The notes beneath the pieces are model-generated. The model was not told where the DNA came from. It saw nothing but the letters and a program-made list of their open reading frames with translations, and did no database searches. A DNA stretch of 47,760 bases from CAYYKD01 sp964471825. Lineage in GTDB: Bacteria; Spirochaetota; GWE2-31-10; CAYYKD01. The position numbers and the translations under genes were made by a program. The stretch is taken from positions 1-47,760 of the forward strand of contig CAYYKD010000031.1 of assembly GCA_964471825.1 (NCBI GenBank), given 5' to 3'. Position 1 is the first letter of the stretch. Every line of letters starts with the position of its first letter. Below, piece after piece: positions 1 to 7,656 of the stretch.

Positions 1-598
1 CTTTTACCCCAAACCTCTGTTTCATATCCGGTATGGTCAATAGATTTGCCTCTTCAATGGGGGCTGGATAGCTTGATGTACACTTAAGCATAGTTATATC
101 GGTACAGCCGGAGTTTCTTAAAGCCAATAGTGCCTCTTCTATATCATCAAGATCAGCGATCCCTGTAGAGAATATTACAGCCTTACCTTTAGATCCGATG
201 TATTCTATTAGCGGTATATCTGTTATCTCAAATGAAGCGATCTTATAGATCGGGTTATTAATCGTCTCTAAAAAGTCAACGGCTGTTTTATCAAAGGGAC
301 TTGAAAAACATACGAGCCCTAACGATCTTGCATAATCGAATAGCTCTTTATGCCACTCCCAAGGTGTATATGCTGTTTGATATAGTTTGTAAAGAGTTGT
401 TCCGTCCCAAACGGTGCCTTGCTTTATCTGAAAATACTCGTTATCACAGTCAAGCGTTATAGTGTCAGCAGTATAAGTCTGAAGTTTAACCGCATCTGCA
501 CCGCTGTCAGCTGCTGCTTTTATTGTTTTTAGTGCAAGTTCCTTATCCTGATTGTGATTTGCAGAGAGTTCAGCGATAATAAATGTTTTATTGTTCAT
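1..598 (-). CDS. pseI: Pseudaminic acid synthase, N-terminal part (cut by window edge)
   Basis: Condenses phosphoenolpyruvate with 6-deoxy-AltdiNAc to make pseudaminic acid, a nonulosonic acid used on flagellin or surface glycans. About 199 residues are visible, beginning MNNKTFIIAELSANHNQ, the typical NeuB/PseI TIM-barrel opening; later blocks such as DAVKLQTYTADT, CFSSPFDKTAVDFLE and KIASFEITD follow in the family order. The FIIAELSANHNQ start favours PseI over NeuB. The ATG is at 598. It lies 33 bases after pseH on the same strand, so the two are probably cotranscribed. The C-terminal antifreeze-like domain is outside the window. The family call is firm; the exact sugar made is inferred from pseH and pseC nearby. 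Confidence 0.9.
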   Translation of the reverse strand, partial: MNNKTFIIAELSANHNQDKELALKTIKAAADSGADAVKLQTYTADTITLDCDNEYFQIKQGTVWDGTTLYKLYQTAYTPWEWHKELFDYARSLGLVCFSSPFDKTAVDFLETINNPIYKIASFEITDIPLIEYIGSKGKAVIFSTGIADLDDIEEALLALRNSGCTDITMLKCTSSYPAPIEEANLLTIPDMKQRFGVK

Positions 599-631
599 AA
601 TTTATCCGTTTATTTATAGTTTTGTAATTGG

Positions 632-1183
632 TTATATCTTCCTAAGGAGTTCTTCAATCTCAGGTTTTTTTTGTTCCCACTCTTCTTTTAGAATCCCAAG
701 CAGGACAACATCGAGCCGTTTTCCGTCTTTAATAATGTTTTTTCTTCTTATCCCTTCCTCAATAAATCCGAATTTTTTATACAAATTAATAACTGCAGGG
801 TTGTTTTCAAGTGCTTCACAATTTAATTTGGATAGATTCAGACCTGAAAAAGCATAACAAATTAATTTATATAATAAACCTTTTCCTAAACCTTTACCTC
901 TAAGTGTTGTATCATAAATGTAAAATCCCCAGTCTGCTGTTTTATGAACATAATTTATATTTGTAATAGACACAATACCAACCGGCGTATTTTTATAAAA
1001 AACAATAAAAGTTGTGTTTTTTTTATTGTTTATTAAGGAATTAACCCAGGAATTATGCTCCTCTATGGTTATTTCAGTATCATTAAACATATATTTTTTT
1101 ACTTCTTCACTATTTCTCCATTCCCTCACAGCCATCTGAGTATCTTTATCTACTTCAAGTATGTTTACAAACTCAATTTCCAT
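632..1183 (-). CDS. pseH: UDP-4-amino-sugar N-acetyltransferase PseH (GNAT)
   Basis: GNAT-fold enzyme of 183 residues that would acetylate the 4-amino group of UDP-4-amino-4,6-dideoxy-N-acetyl-altrosamine, the third step of the pseudaminic acid route. The acetyl-CoA pyrophosphate loop is RGKGLGKG (residues 95-102). The end reads NIIKDGKRLDVVLLGILKEEW, as usual in PseH. The start at 1183 follows AAGGAAAT, which overlaps the stop of a broken winged-helix gene. pseI follows at once. The adjacent pseI and the distant pseC support the assignment over a generic GNAT. Confidence 0.85.
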   Translation of the reverse strand: MEIEFVNILEVDKDTQMAVREWRNSEEVKKYMFNDTEITIEEHNSWVNSLINNKKNTTFIVFYKNTPVGIVSITNINYVHKTADWGFYIYDTTLRGKGLGKGLLYKLICYAFSGLNLSKLNCEALENNPAVINLYKKFGFIEEGIRRKNIIKDGKRLDVVLLGILKEEWEQKKPEIEELLRKI

Positions 1184-1194
1184 TAATTATTTCC

Positions 1195-1347
1195 TTAGTT
1201 ACTTTCTTTTACTTCCCAATATCCGCCATTACCTGAGCCCATTCGCTTTATTATCTCACTATTTTTTAATTTTTCTAAGTCTCTTTTAACGGTCTTTTCA
1301 TTAACACCAAGTTTTAAGGCAAGTTCCTGTATCGTTATAGGACTCTT
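1195..1347 (-). pseudogene. Winged-helix tail of an AlbA/RecG-like ATP-binding regulator (remnant)
   Basis: A 50-codon open frame reads KSPITIQELALKLGVNEKTV, then KRDLEKLKNSEIIKRMG and SGNGGYWEVKESN, and stops at 1195. This is the C-terminal winged helix common in proteins with an AlbA_2-type ATP-binding domain and in DeoR-like regulators. An in-frame TAG lies immediately upstream (1348-1350), and no N-terminal domain is present. It abuts the palindrome at 1346-1376. I read it as the 3' remnant of a lost gene; a tiny expressed protein is possible, but no start or ribosome site is seen. Confidence 0.6.
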
Positions 1348-1376
1348 CTAAAAACCTTATCTTAAGGTTTTTAGAA
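1346..1376 (-). terminator. Perfect 14-bp hairpin, possible terminator
   Basis: Arms 1346-1359 and 1363-1376 are exact reverse complements (TTCTAAAAACCTTA and its mate) around a 3-base loop. On the minus strand part of the stem can be read as AAACCTTA/TAAGGTTT followed by TT, a weak intrinsic terminator. A stop codon (1371-1373) ending a short frame LYGFLNTAYIESHIGIGM then GLSF lies inside the upstream arm. It may be the terminator of a lost gene or a small palindromic insertion. Confidence 0.45.
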
Positions 1377-1454
1377 ACTCAAACCCATTCCTATCCCTAT
1401 ATGACTTTCAATATATGCAGTATTTAGAAAGCCATATAAATATATTCCGATTTA

Positions 1455-1820
1455 TTAAATTAATAATGTTTTTTGTTCTTTCGGACTTGATATCAGGGAC
1501 ATTATTTTTTTTAATGTGACTTTTTTATCATTAAAAAACTTTTCTTCAAATATTGTTTCTAAAGCTACTTCGATAATCTCGATATTAGTACATTTTTCGA
1601 TTATTTACTCTTCATTTGAATTAAGTCCAACCTCTCTTTTAATAAGCATTATTAATAGTATCTTTTCATATGAAATTAAAACATTTTCTCTTTCTTTTAA
1701 AACACCTTTCTTACTAAATCCTTGTTCTAAGAGTTTTCTATCATGTTCTTTTAGCACTTCAGATATCATAATCTTTTTCCTTATACTTCTTATCTGCTTT
1801 TTTATGGAAACAATTCGCAT
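1455..1820 (-). pseudogene. C-terminal fragment resembling an Rpn/PD-(D/E)XK nuclease, with internal stop
   Basis: One reading frame runs from 1820 to 1455 with a single in-frame TAA at 1605-1607. Before the stop it reads ISYEKILLIMLIKREVGLNS; after it, IIEKCTNIEIIEVALETIFE and then KKVTLKKIMSLISSPKEQ. This helical pattern, with VGL and a following IIE.C..IE..E.AL, resembles the C-terminal tail of Rpn-type recombination-promoting nucleases. No nuclease core is present. The same 19-base leader that precedes the larger Rpn pseudogene is found just upstream (1875-1893). The call is by similarity of pattern only. Confidence 0.4.
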
Positions 1821-1874
1821 CTATCATCTACATCGCTCAGCAGTAATTCCGGCTAAAAGCTTTTCTATTGAGGC

Positions 1875-1893
1875 TTAAAGACTCCAATTAATT
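1875..1893 (-). repeat. 19-bp direct repeat, copy 1
   Basis: TTAAAGACTCCAATTAATT is identical at 1875-1893 and 2801-2819. At the second site it includes the last base of the start codon and the ribosome site (GGAGTC on the minus strand) of the Rpn-type gene. This suggests the two degraded nuclease genes began as duplicates with the same leader. Confidence 0.7.
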
Positions 1894-1902
1894 CATACAA
1901 AA

Positions 1903-2801
1903 TTAATTTTTAAGTTTCTCGATTTGCTTAACGGATAAACCGGTAACCTTTACAATAAAATTAATATCAGCTCCGAGCTCAAGCATTTTTTTTGCATCTT
2001 CGATCTTACCTTCAATCTTACCTTCGATCTTACCTTGATTTTTTAATTTCATAGCGATTGTCATGGCTGTTTCTCCTCCTGACTCAGAAATTTTTGTCAG
2101 CGTATTTACTATATCATCAACACTGACATTCTCAACACAATTCCATAAATATCTAATCAAACTCTCCAGAGCTTTCAAGTTAGAATTAGAGTTAAAATAT
2201 ATATGTCCAATAGTTAAAAACTTTTCAAGGTTTTTCTTAAGTTCATCTTCGTTGAAAATATTTTTCATAATTAACAAAAACACTTTTAAAAGTTCATTAT
2301 CAAATATTTCCTGTATCCGCTCATTTGTATAACAACTCATATCAGTTAAAATATAATCAAAGCCGGGCATAAAATCTTTAAGCACTTCATCCATCTGAGG
2401 AAAATACTCATAAATATTTTTGTATTCCCACTTTTTTTCACCATGATAGAATATTATAGGTATTACAGGAACAATATCTTTTTTTTGTTTTTCTTCATAA
2501 TCCCATATATTAATTATGTATTTTAATATTTGTTTAAACGGATAATCAAGAATAAAACTTTTATGTTCAAACAATAACGAGATCTTTATATCAAGTTCTT
2601 TGTATTTACAGTTATACACAATATCGGAAAAATACTTTTTCAGCCCCTCATCTGAATAAGTATTGTTGTCAATTTGGAGTGTTGCAAGGTCAATGTTTTT
2701 TAGTAAATCTTTAGGAAAAGCACCCTTAATAAATGAGGCGGCTATCTCTTTTTTAGAGAAGTTTTCAATAAAAAAACATCATGCGGATTATTTACATCCA
2801 T
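1903..2801 (-). pseudogene. Rpn family recombination-promoting nuclease, frameshifted
   Basis: The gene starts MDVNNPHDVF at 2801. A one-base loss in a run of seven T (plus-strand A-run 2770-2776) breaks the frame. Adding one T restores FIENFSKKEIAASFIKGAFP, which then joins the long frame ending at 1903. The PD-(D/E)XK core is recognisable: YSDEGLKKYFSDIVY followed by LLFEHKS with the catalytic E-x-K. The middle carries the usual VPVIPIIFYHGEKKWE block. The tail has three GKIE repeats encoded by 12-base tandem units near 2000-2040. Either a real phase-variable or dead gene, or a sequencing indel in the homopolymer. Rpn proteins are accessory nucleases linked to recombination and phage defence. 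Confidence 0.75.
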
Positions 2802-2819
2802 TAAAGACTCCAATTAATT
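2801..2819 (-). repeat. 19-bp direct repeat, copy 2
   Basis: Identical to 1875-1893. It covers the first base of the start codon and the Shine-Dalgarno-like GGAGTC of the Rpn-type pseudogene. Confidence 0.7.
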
Positions 2820-2907
2820 ATATATCAAAAATACTGAATATTATCAATAGAAATTCTTATGAATGCGTGTATCTGCGATCTGCGGCATCATTATAAATTT
2901 GACAATC

Positions 2908-3192
2908 TCATTTGTCGTTATTTTCTGCGTTGATCAACATAGGTAAGATTGATTCAGTATATCGTTTAAAATCTATTAGTTTTTTTTCAATAATGTCTTT
3001 TAGAATTTCCACTTTAATTACTTTGTAATTATGTCTGTATAATTGCTATATTCACATCGCTTAACTCATGAAATCTATCAGTCAAAATTGAACCGTATAG
3101 ATAGATAGTACAAAGCGATAACTTTGATGTTAAAAACTCAACAACAGTTGTTTTAATTTTATCAGTCGAGTTTCTAAATAATTTTTTTCCAT
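2908..3192 (-). pseudogene. MNT-type nucleotidyltransferase (antitoxin-like), broken
   Basis: An ATG at 3192 is followed by MEK, then a run of seven A that needs one more A. In the corrected frame it reads FRNSTDKIKTTVVEFLTS, then IYLYGSILTDRFHELSDVNI. This is the minimal nucleotidyltransferase signature (GS motif followed by a D-x-D/N pair). The frame ends early. A further frame, VEILKDIIEKKLIDFKRYTE and SILPMLINAENNDK, runs to a stop at 2908. MNT proteins normally pair with HEPN toxins; no HEPN gene is seen. Two or more lesions make this a decayed gene. The rest of 2802-3390 shows nothing else I recognise. Confidence 0.55.
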
Positions 3193-3391
3193 TTATTTAA
3201 AAATACCTTTATTGATAATTCATTATTATATTTATAAAAATTGTAATGACTGAGTCTCCTCCGCGAGAAATTATCTTGTTACACTTTCATAAATCTAAAA
3301 CTCTCCTCCATCGGATTTTTTTTAATCAAGGCTCCGTAACAGATGAGTACATAATCGATCAAGATTTTCCAAAGATTATATCCAAATCATA

Positions 3392-3420
3392 TTGATAAAT
3401 ACCTGTTATTTTGATATATA
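3392..3420 (+). promoter_or_regulatory. Candidate sigma-70 promoter for the pseC operon
   Basis: TTGATA (3392-3397), 17-base spacer, TATATA (3415-3420). Transcription would start about 30 bases before the pseC ATG. The match is moderate at the -10. Confidence 0.4.
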
Positions 3421-3458
3421 CAATGATATTAAAAAATATAAAATAATCAAGGTAAAAT

Positions 3459-4637
3459 ATGTCTTACAATAAAAACTATAAGCCTATCGAATTTTTATCC
3501 TACGGAAAACAACAAATAGATGAGGATGATATATCAGCTGTGGTTGAAACACTAAGATCTGACTTTCTCACACAAGGGCCAAAAGTTGAAGAGTTTGAAA
3601 AGGCTCTATGTGATTATACAGGGGCAAAATACGCTGTTGCATTTGCTAACGGTACGGCGACACTTCACTGTGCGGTTGCATCACTAAATATTGAGCAAAA
3701 TGCCGAGGCGATAACAAGCCCGAATACTTTTGTTGCATCATCAAACTGCATGGCATATAATGGGATAAGGCCTGTTTTTGCTGATATTGACCCCAAAACC
3801 TACAATATTAATCCGAAAGAGATATTAAAAAAAATCTCAGATAAAACAAGACTGATAATTCCGGTTCATTTTGCAGGTCAACCGTGCGATATGGAGCAGA
3901 TCAACCAAATCGCTAAGAAACACAGTCTGTTCGTAATAGAGGATGCGGCACATGCTATCGGCTCGCGATACGCAGATGGAACCATGGTTGGTAACTGCAG
4001 ATACTCTGATATGACAAGTTTTTCATTCCACCCTGTAAAGACTATGACAACCGGTGAGGGGGGAGCTGTAACGACCAATTCAAGGGAACTCTATGAGAAA
4101 CTGAAGCTCTTTAGAAGCCATGGGATCACAAGAGACCCCGCACTACTTCAACAGAACCACGGCGTCTGGTACTATGAGATGCAGGAGCTTGGTTACAACT
4201 ATAGAATCACCGACATACAGGCCGCTCTCGGCGTGACACAGTTAAAAAAACTCGATAACTTTGTCAAAAGGCGACGAGAGATAGTTAGAAGGTACAATGA
4301 GGCATTTGCAGATCTTAAGCTAGTTACCATTCCATATGAACAAACCGGAGTAGTGTCCGCATTTCACCTGTATGTGCTTATGATCGACTTTGATAGACTC
4401 GGCGTCACACGAAACGAATTGATGTTACATTTAAAAGGTAAAAACATAGGAACGCAGGTTCACTATATCCCTGTTCATACTCAACCATACTATCAGAGGA
4501 CATCTGGATATAAACAGGGCGATTATCCTATAGCTGAGGATTACTACAAGAAAGCTCTGAGTATCCCGCTCTATCCTAAGATGACAGATGATGATGTAGA
4601 ATATGTTATCCGTTCTATTATAGAGACTGTAAAATGA
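3459..4637 (+). CDS. pseC: UDP-4-amino-4,6-dideoxy-N-acetyl-altrosamine transaminase PseC
   Basis: PLP enzyme of the DegT/DnrJ/EryC1/StrS family, 392 residues, the normal length. It would aminate the 4-keto sugar made by PseB, step 2 of pseudaminic acid synthesis. The PLP lysine is K194 in SFHPVKTMTTGEGG; EDAAHA (161-166) supplies the cofactor-stacking aspartate. The start follows AAGG with a short spacer. It is the first gene of a plus-strand operon and overlaps the next gene by four bases (ATGA). The SpsC/DegT families are similar, so the substrate call leans on pseI and pseH. Confidence 0.85.
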   Translation: MSYNKNYKPIEFLSYGKQQIDEDDISAVVETLRSDFLTQGPKVEEFEKALCDYTGAKYAVAFANGTATLHCAVASLNIEQNAEAITSPNTFVASSNCMAYNGIRPVFADIDPKTYNINPKEILKKISDKTRLIIPVHFAGQPCDMEQINQIAKKHSLFVIEDAAHAIGSRYADGTMVGNCRYSDMTSFSFHPVKTMTTGEGGAVTTNSRELYEKLKLFRSHGITRDPALLQQNHGVWYYEMQELGYNYRITDIQAALGVTQLKKLDNFVKRRREIVRRYNEAFADLKLVTIPYEQTGVVSAFHLYVLMIDFDRLGVTRNELMLHLKGKNIGTQVHYIPVHTQPYYQRTSGYKQGDYPIAEDYYKKALSIPLYPKMTDDDVEYVIRSIIETVK

Positions 4638-5515
4638 CAGGCGAAAATCTATCCGGTAAGATAACCCTTGGAACTGTTCAATTTGGATTAGACTATGGGA
4701 TTAACAATTCAGCCGGTCAAGTTAAACCTGATGAGGTCTCTGCAATACTTGACTATGCGTATCAATCCGGAGTCAGATCGCTTGATACATCATACGCATA
4801 TGGAAACAGTGAGTCTGTGCTTGGCGAATACAACAGTATCTATCCGGGCAGATTTGATATAATCACAAAGATTCCTGAAAACAAACTCACGACTCAAACC
4901 ATACTTAGACAGTCACTTGAACGGTTAAAAACAGATAAGATCTACGGTTACATGGTTCATAATTTCAGCTTCTTTGCATCAAATAAAGAGATCTTTGAAG
5001 ATATGAAGAGGCTTAAAAATGAAGGTTTTATCAGAAAGATCGGTTTTTCTCTCTATTATCCGCATGAGCTTGACTATCTCATAGAAAACAACTACATATT
5101 TGATATCATTCAGATCCCATATAATCTATTTGACAGAAGATTTGAACCGTATTTTCCAAAACTCAAGGAACTCGGTGTAGAGATTTATGTTAGATCGGTT
5201 TTTCTGCAGGGGCTTGTATTTAAGAAACCGGATCAACTTACAGGTCTGTTTACTAAGATAAAAGATAAAATCTCATTTATCCATAAAACGGCAGCTGATC
5301 TGAACACCTCTGTCTCCTCGGTATGCCTTAATTTTGCAGCATTAAACAGATATATTGATCGCATTGTTATCGGTGTCGACACCGTAACTCAGCTTAAAGA
5401 AAATATAAAAGAGCTAAATGAAGCAGCGAAGATTAAACCTGTAATTGAGAGTCTTGAGTTTGTTAGAGAGACCGATGAGGATGTTTTACTTCCATTTAAT
5501 TGGAAAAAAAATTAA
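4634..5515 (+). CDS. Aldo/keto reductase in a nonulosonic acid operon
   Basis: NAD(P)H-dependent (beta/alpha)8 oxidoreductase of 293 residues. The catalytic tetrad is visible: D51 and Y56 in LDTSYAYGNSE, K79 in IITKIPENK, H109 in YMVHNFS. It begins inside the stop of pseC (ATGA overlap), so it is translationally coupled. Such reductases recur in spore-coat and nonulosonate loci next to SpsF-type cytidylyltransferases. The substrate is unknown. Paired with the PLP aminotransferase two genes on, it could oxidise or reduce a sugar carbon that is then aminated (inference). Confidence 0.8.
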   Translation: MTGENLSGKITLGTVQFGLDYGINNSAGQVKPDEVSAILDYAYQSGVRSLDTSYAYGNSESVLGEYNSIYPGRFDIITKIPENKLTTQTILRQSLERLKTDKIYGYMVHNFSFFASNKEIFEDMKRLKNEGFIRKIGFSLYYPHELDYLIENNYIFDIIQIPYNLFDRRFEPYFPKLKELGVEIYVRSVFLQGLVFKKPDQLTGLFTKIKDKISFIHKTAADLNTSVSSVCLNFAALNRYIDRIVIGVDTVTQLKENIKELNEAAKIKPVIESLEFVRETDEDVLLPFNWKKN

Positions 5516-5553
5516 TTTGAACAAAAATTAATTGGAACAAAAAAGGATAGGAT

Positions 5554-6309
5554 ATGGTTTTAGCGATTATTCAGGCAAGAATGGGGTCAACAAGACTTCC
5601 CGGCAAGGTACTTATTGATCTTGAAGGGAAACCTGTAATAGAGCGGGTTGTTGACAGAGTGCTTATGGCCAAAAAAGTTGATAAAGTTGTTGTTGCAACC
5701 TCAATAGATCAAAACAACCTCCCCCTTGTAGAGCTTTGTGCCAAGAAAAAGATACAGGTTTTTGTCGGCTCAGAGGATGATGTACTCGATAGATTCTATC
5801 AGGCGGCAAAGCTGTTTAATCCCGATCATGTTGTTAGAATAACGGCGGATTGTCCGCTGATGGATCCGGCGGTTATCGATCTTGTTATAGATGAACACCT
5901 TAACAATGGGCATGATTATACTTCAAACACATTCTCTGAGACCTACCCTGACGGCGAGGATGTTGAGGTTTTTAAATATAGTGCGTTAGAAAAGGCGTGG
6001 TCAAATGCAACTCTAACATCGGAGCGGGAACATGTCACCCCATATATAAGAAAACACAACGATATTTTTACACACGGTTCAGTGTCGTACACCCAAAATC
6101 TTTCGCAGAAAAGATGGACACTCGATAATCAAGAAGACTTGGAGTTTATATCTAAGGTTTACAAAGCACTCTATAAGTCAAATCCTCTTTTCGGTATCGA
6201 TATGATCTTGGATTACCTCAAAGAGCATCCTGAATTAGAAATGATAAATAATCATATCATGCGTAATGAAGGGTACGCTAAATCACTGGTAAATGATAAA
6301 CAGTTATAA
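5554..6309 (+). CDS. SpsF-type cytidylyltransferase (probable CMP-nonulosonate synthetase)
   Basis: Nucleotidyltransferase of 251 residues, related to CMP-KDO and CMP-NeuAc synthetases. The nucleotide loop is IIQARMGSTRLPGKVL (residues 5-20), followed by the D-x-PL motif in RITADCPLMDP. Spore coat protein SpsF has this layout. In this operon it most likely activates the nonulosonic acid with CTP in place of a canonical PseF, which is not seen in the window. The start at 5554 follows AAAAGGATAGGAT. Function is inferred from fold and context. Confidence 0.8.
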   Translation: MVLAIIQARMGSTRLPGKVLIDLEGKPVIERVVDRVLMAKKVDKVVVATSIDQNNLPLVELCAKKKIQVFVGSEDDVLDRFYQAAKLFNPDHVVRITADCPLMDPAVIDLVIDEHLNNGHDYTSNTFSETYPDGEDVEVFKYSALEKAWSNATLTSEREHVTPYIRKHNDIFTHGSVSYTQNLSQKRWTLDNQEDLEFISKVYKALYKSNPLFGIDMILDYLKEHPELEMINNHIMRNEGYAKSLVNDKQL

Positions 6310-6326
6310 CTTAAAGGGAGTAAATA

Positions 6327-7637
6327 ATGGGCAAAGGGCAAGATCTTTATAAAAAAGCAAAAACTATGATACCGGGAGGCACTCAGCTGCTTTCTAAACG
6401 GCCGGAGATGTTTCTGCCGGATCAGTGGCCAAGTTACTACGAAAAAGCAGAGGGGTGTGAGGTAACCGACCTGGACGGTAAAAGATATATCGATGCGTCA
6501 TTTATGGGGATCGGATCATGTGTTCTCGGTTATGCAGATAGAGATGTAAATGCCGCCGTTAAAAATGCAATCGATAAGGGAAGCATGAATACACTCAATG
6601 CTCCTGAAGAGGTTGAACTGGCCGAACTTCTTATAAAAACCCACCCATGGGCAGAGATGGCAAGATATACAAGATCCGGCGGCGAGGCTATGAGTGTCGC
6701 TGTGCGGATAGCTCGGGCAAAGACACATAAAGATGTTGTTCTTTTCTGCGGTTATCATGGTTGGCATGATTGGTACCTCGCTGCAAATATTGGAGAGAAC
6801 AATGCACTTGACGGGCATCTCCTCCCCGGCCTAAGCCCGACAGGTACACCGAGAGCGTTGAAGGGGTCAGCCTACCCATTCAGCTACAACAATAGAGATG
6901 AATTTCTTGAACTTTGCAAACAGCACAAGGGTAACATCGGTATAATCGTTATGGAGTCGATTAGAAATGATGAACCGCAGAAAGAGTTTGTTGATGCTAT
7001 AAATGAGATAAGAAAACAGGAAAACTGTGTCCTTGTCGTTGACGAGATAACTGCCGGATTCCGTCTGAATAATGGTGGTGCACACCTAAAATATGGTATT
7101 GAACCTGATATAGCGGTCTTTGCAAAGGCTGTCAGCAACGGTTTTCCAATGGGGATAGTGCTTGGCCGCTCAAGCGTTATGAATGCCGCACAGGATTCGT
7201 TTATATCAAGTACATTCTGGACTGATAGGATCGGGCCTACTGCCGCTATAGCAACCATTAGGAAGTTTATTGAGAATAATGTTTCTGAACACCTGATAAA
7301 CACAGGAAAACGGGTGTTTGATATATGGAAAAAGTATGGAGAGAAACATAATATTATTATCGACATGGGGGGGATCTACCCGCTTGGACACTTCGGTTTC
7401 AAATACGATAATCCGTTATTATTTAAGACTATATTTACTCAGATCATGCTGGAGAAAGGTTTTCTTGCCTCAACCTCATTCTACATATCATATGCACATA
7501 AGAAAGAGCATATCGATAAATATGAGAGAGCTGTTGATGAAACTTTTGAGATAATAAGTAAGTCAATTGTAGAAAAAACTACAGAGAAAATGTTGAAAGG
7601 TCCTATCTGTCACGGCGGATTTAAGAGATTGAATTAA
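6327..7637 (+). CDS. Class III aminotransferase, glutamate-1-semialdehyde aminomutase-like
   Basis: PLP fold-type I protein of 436 residues, resembling HemL. The PLP lysine is K267 in FAKAVSNGFPMG, with the preceding VVDEITAGFR (D239). SGGEAMSVAVRIAR (117-130) binds the cofactor phosphate. The sugar-operon setting argues against a haem role: it follows the SpsF-type gene by 17 bases with a clear AAGGGAG site. It probably transfers an amino group to a sugar ketone (inference); the true substrate is unknown. Confidence 0.8.
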   Translation: MGKGQDLYKKAKTMIPGGTQLLSKRPEMFLPDQWPSYYEKAEGCEVTDLDGKRYIDASFMGIGSCVLGYADRDVNAAVKNAIDKGSMNTLNAPEEVELAELLIKTHPWAEMARYTRSGGEAMSVAVRIARAKTHKDVVLFCGYHGWHDWYLAANIGENNALDGHLLPGLSPTGTPRALKGSAYPFSYNNRDEFLELCKQHKGNIGIIVMESIRNDEPQKEFVDAINEIRKQENCVLVVDEITAGFRLNNGGAHLKYGIEPDIAVFAKAVSNGFPMGIVLGRSSVMNAAQDSFISSTFWTDRIGPTAAIATIRKFIENNVSEHLINTGKRVFDIWKKYGEKHNIIIDMGGIYPLGHFGFKYDNPLLFKTIFTQIMLEKGFLASTSFYISYAHKKEHIDKYERAVDETFEIISKSIVEKTTEKMLKGPICHGGFKRLN

Positions 7638-7656
7638 TTTATATATTGGGGCTATA

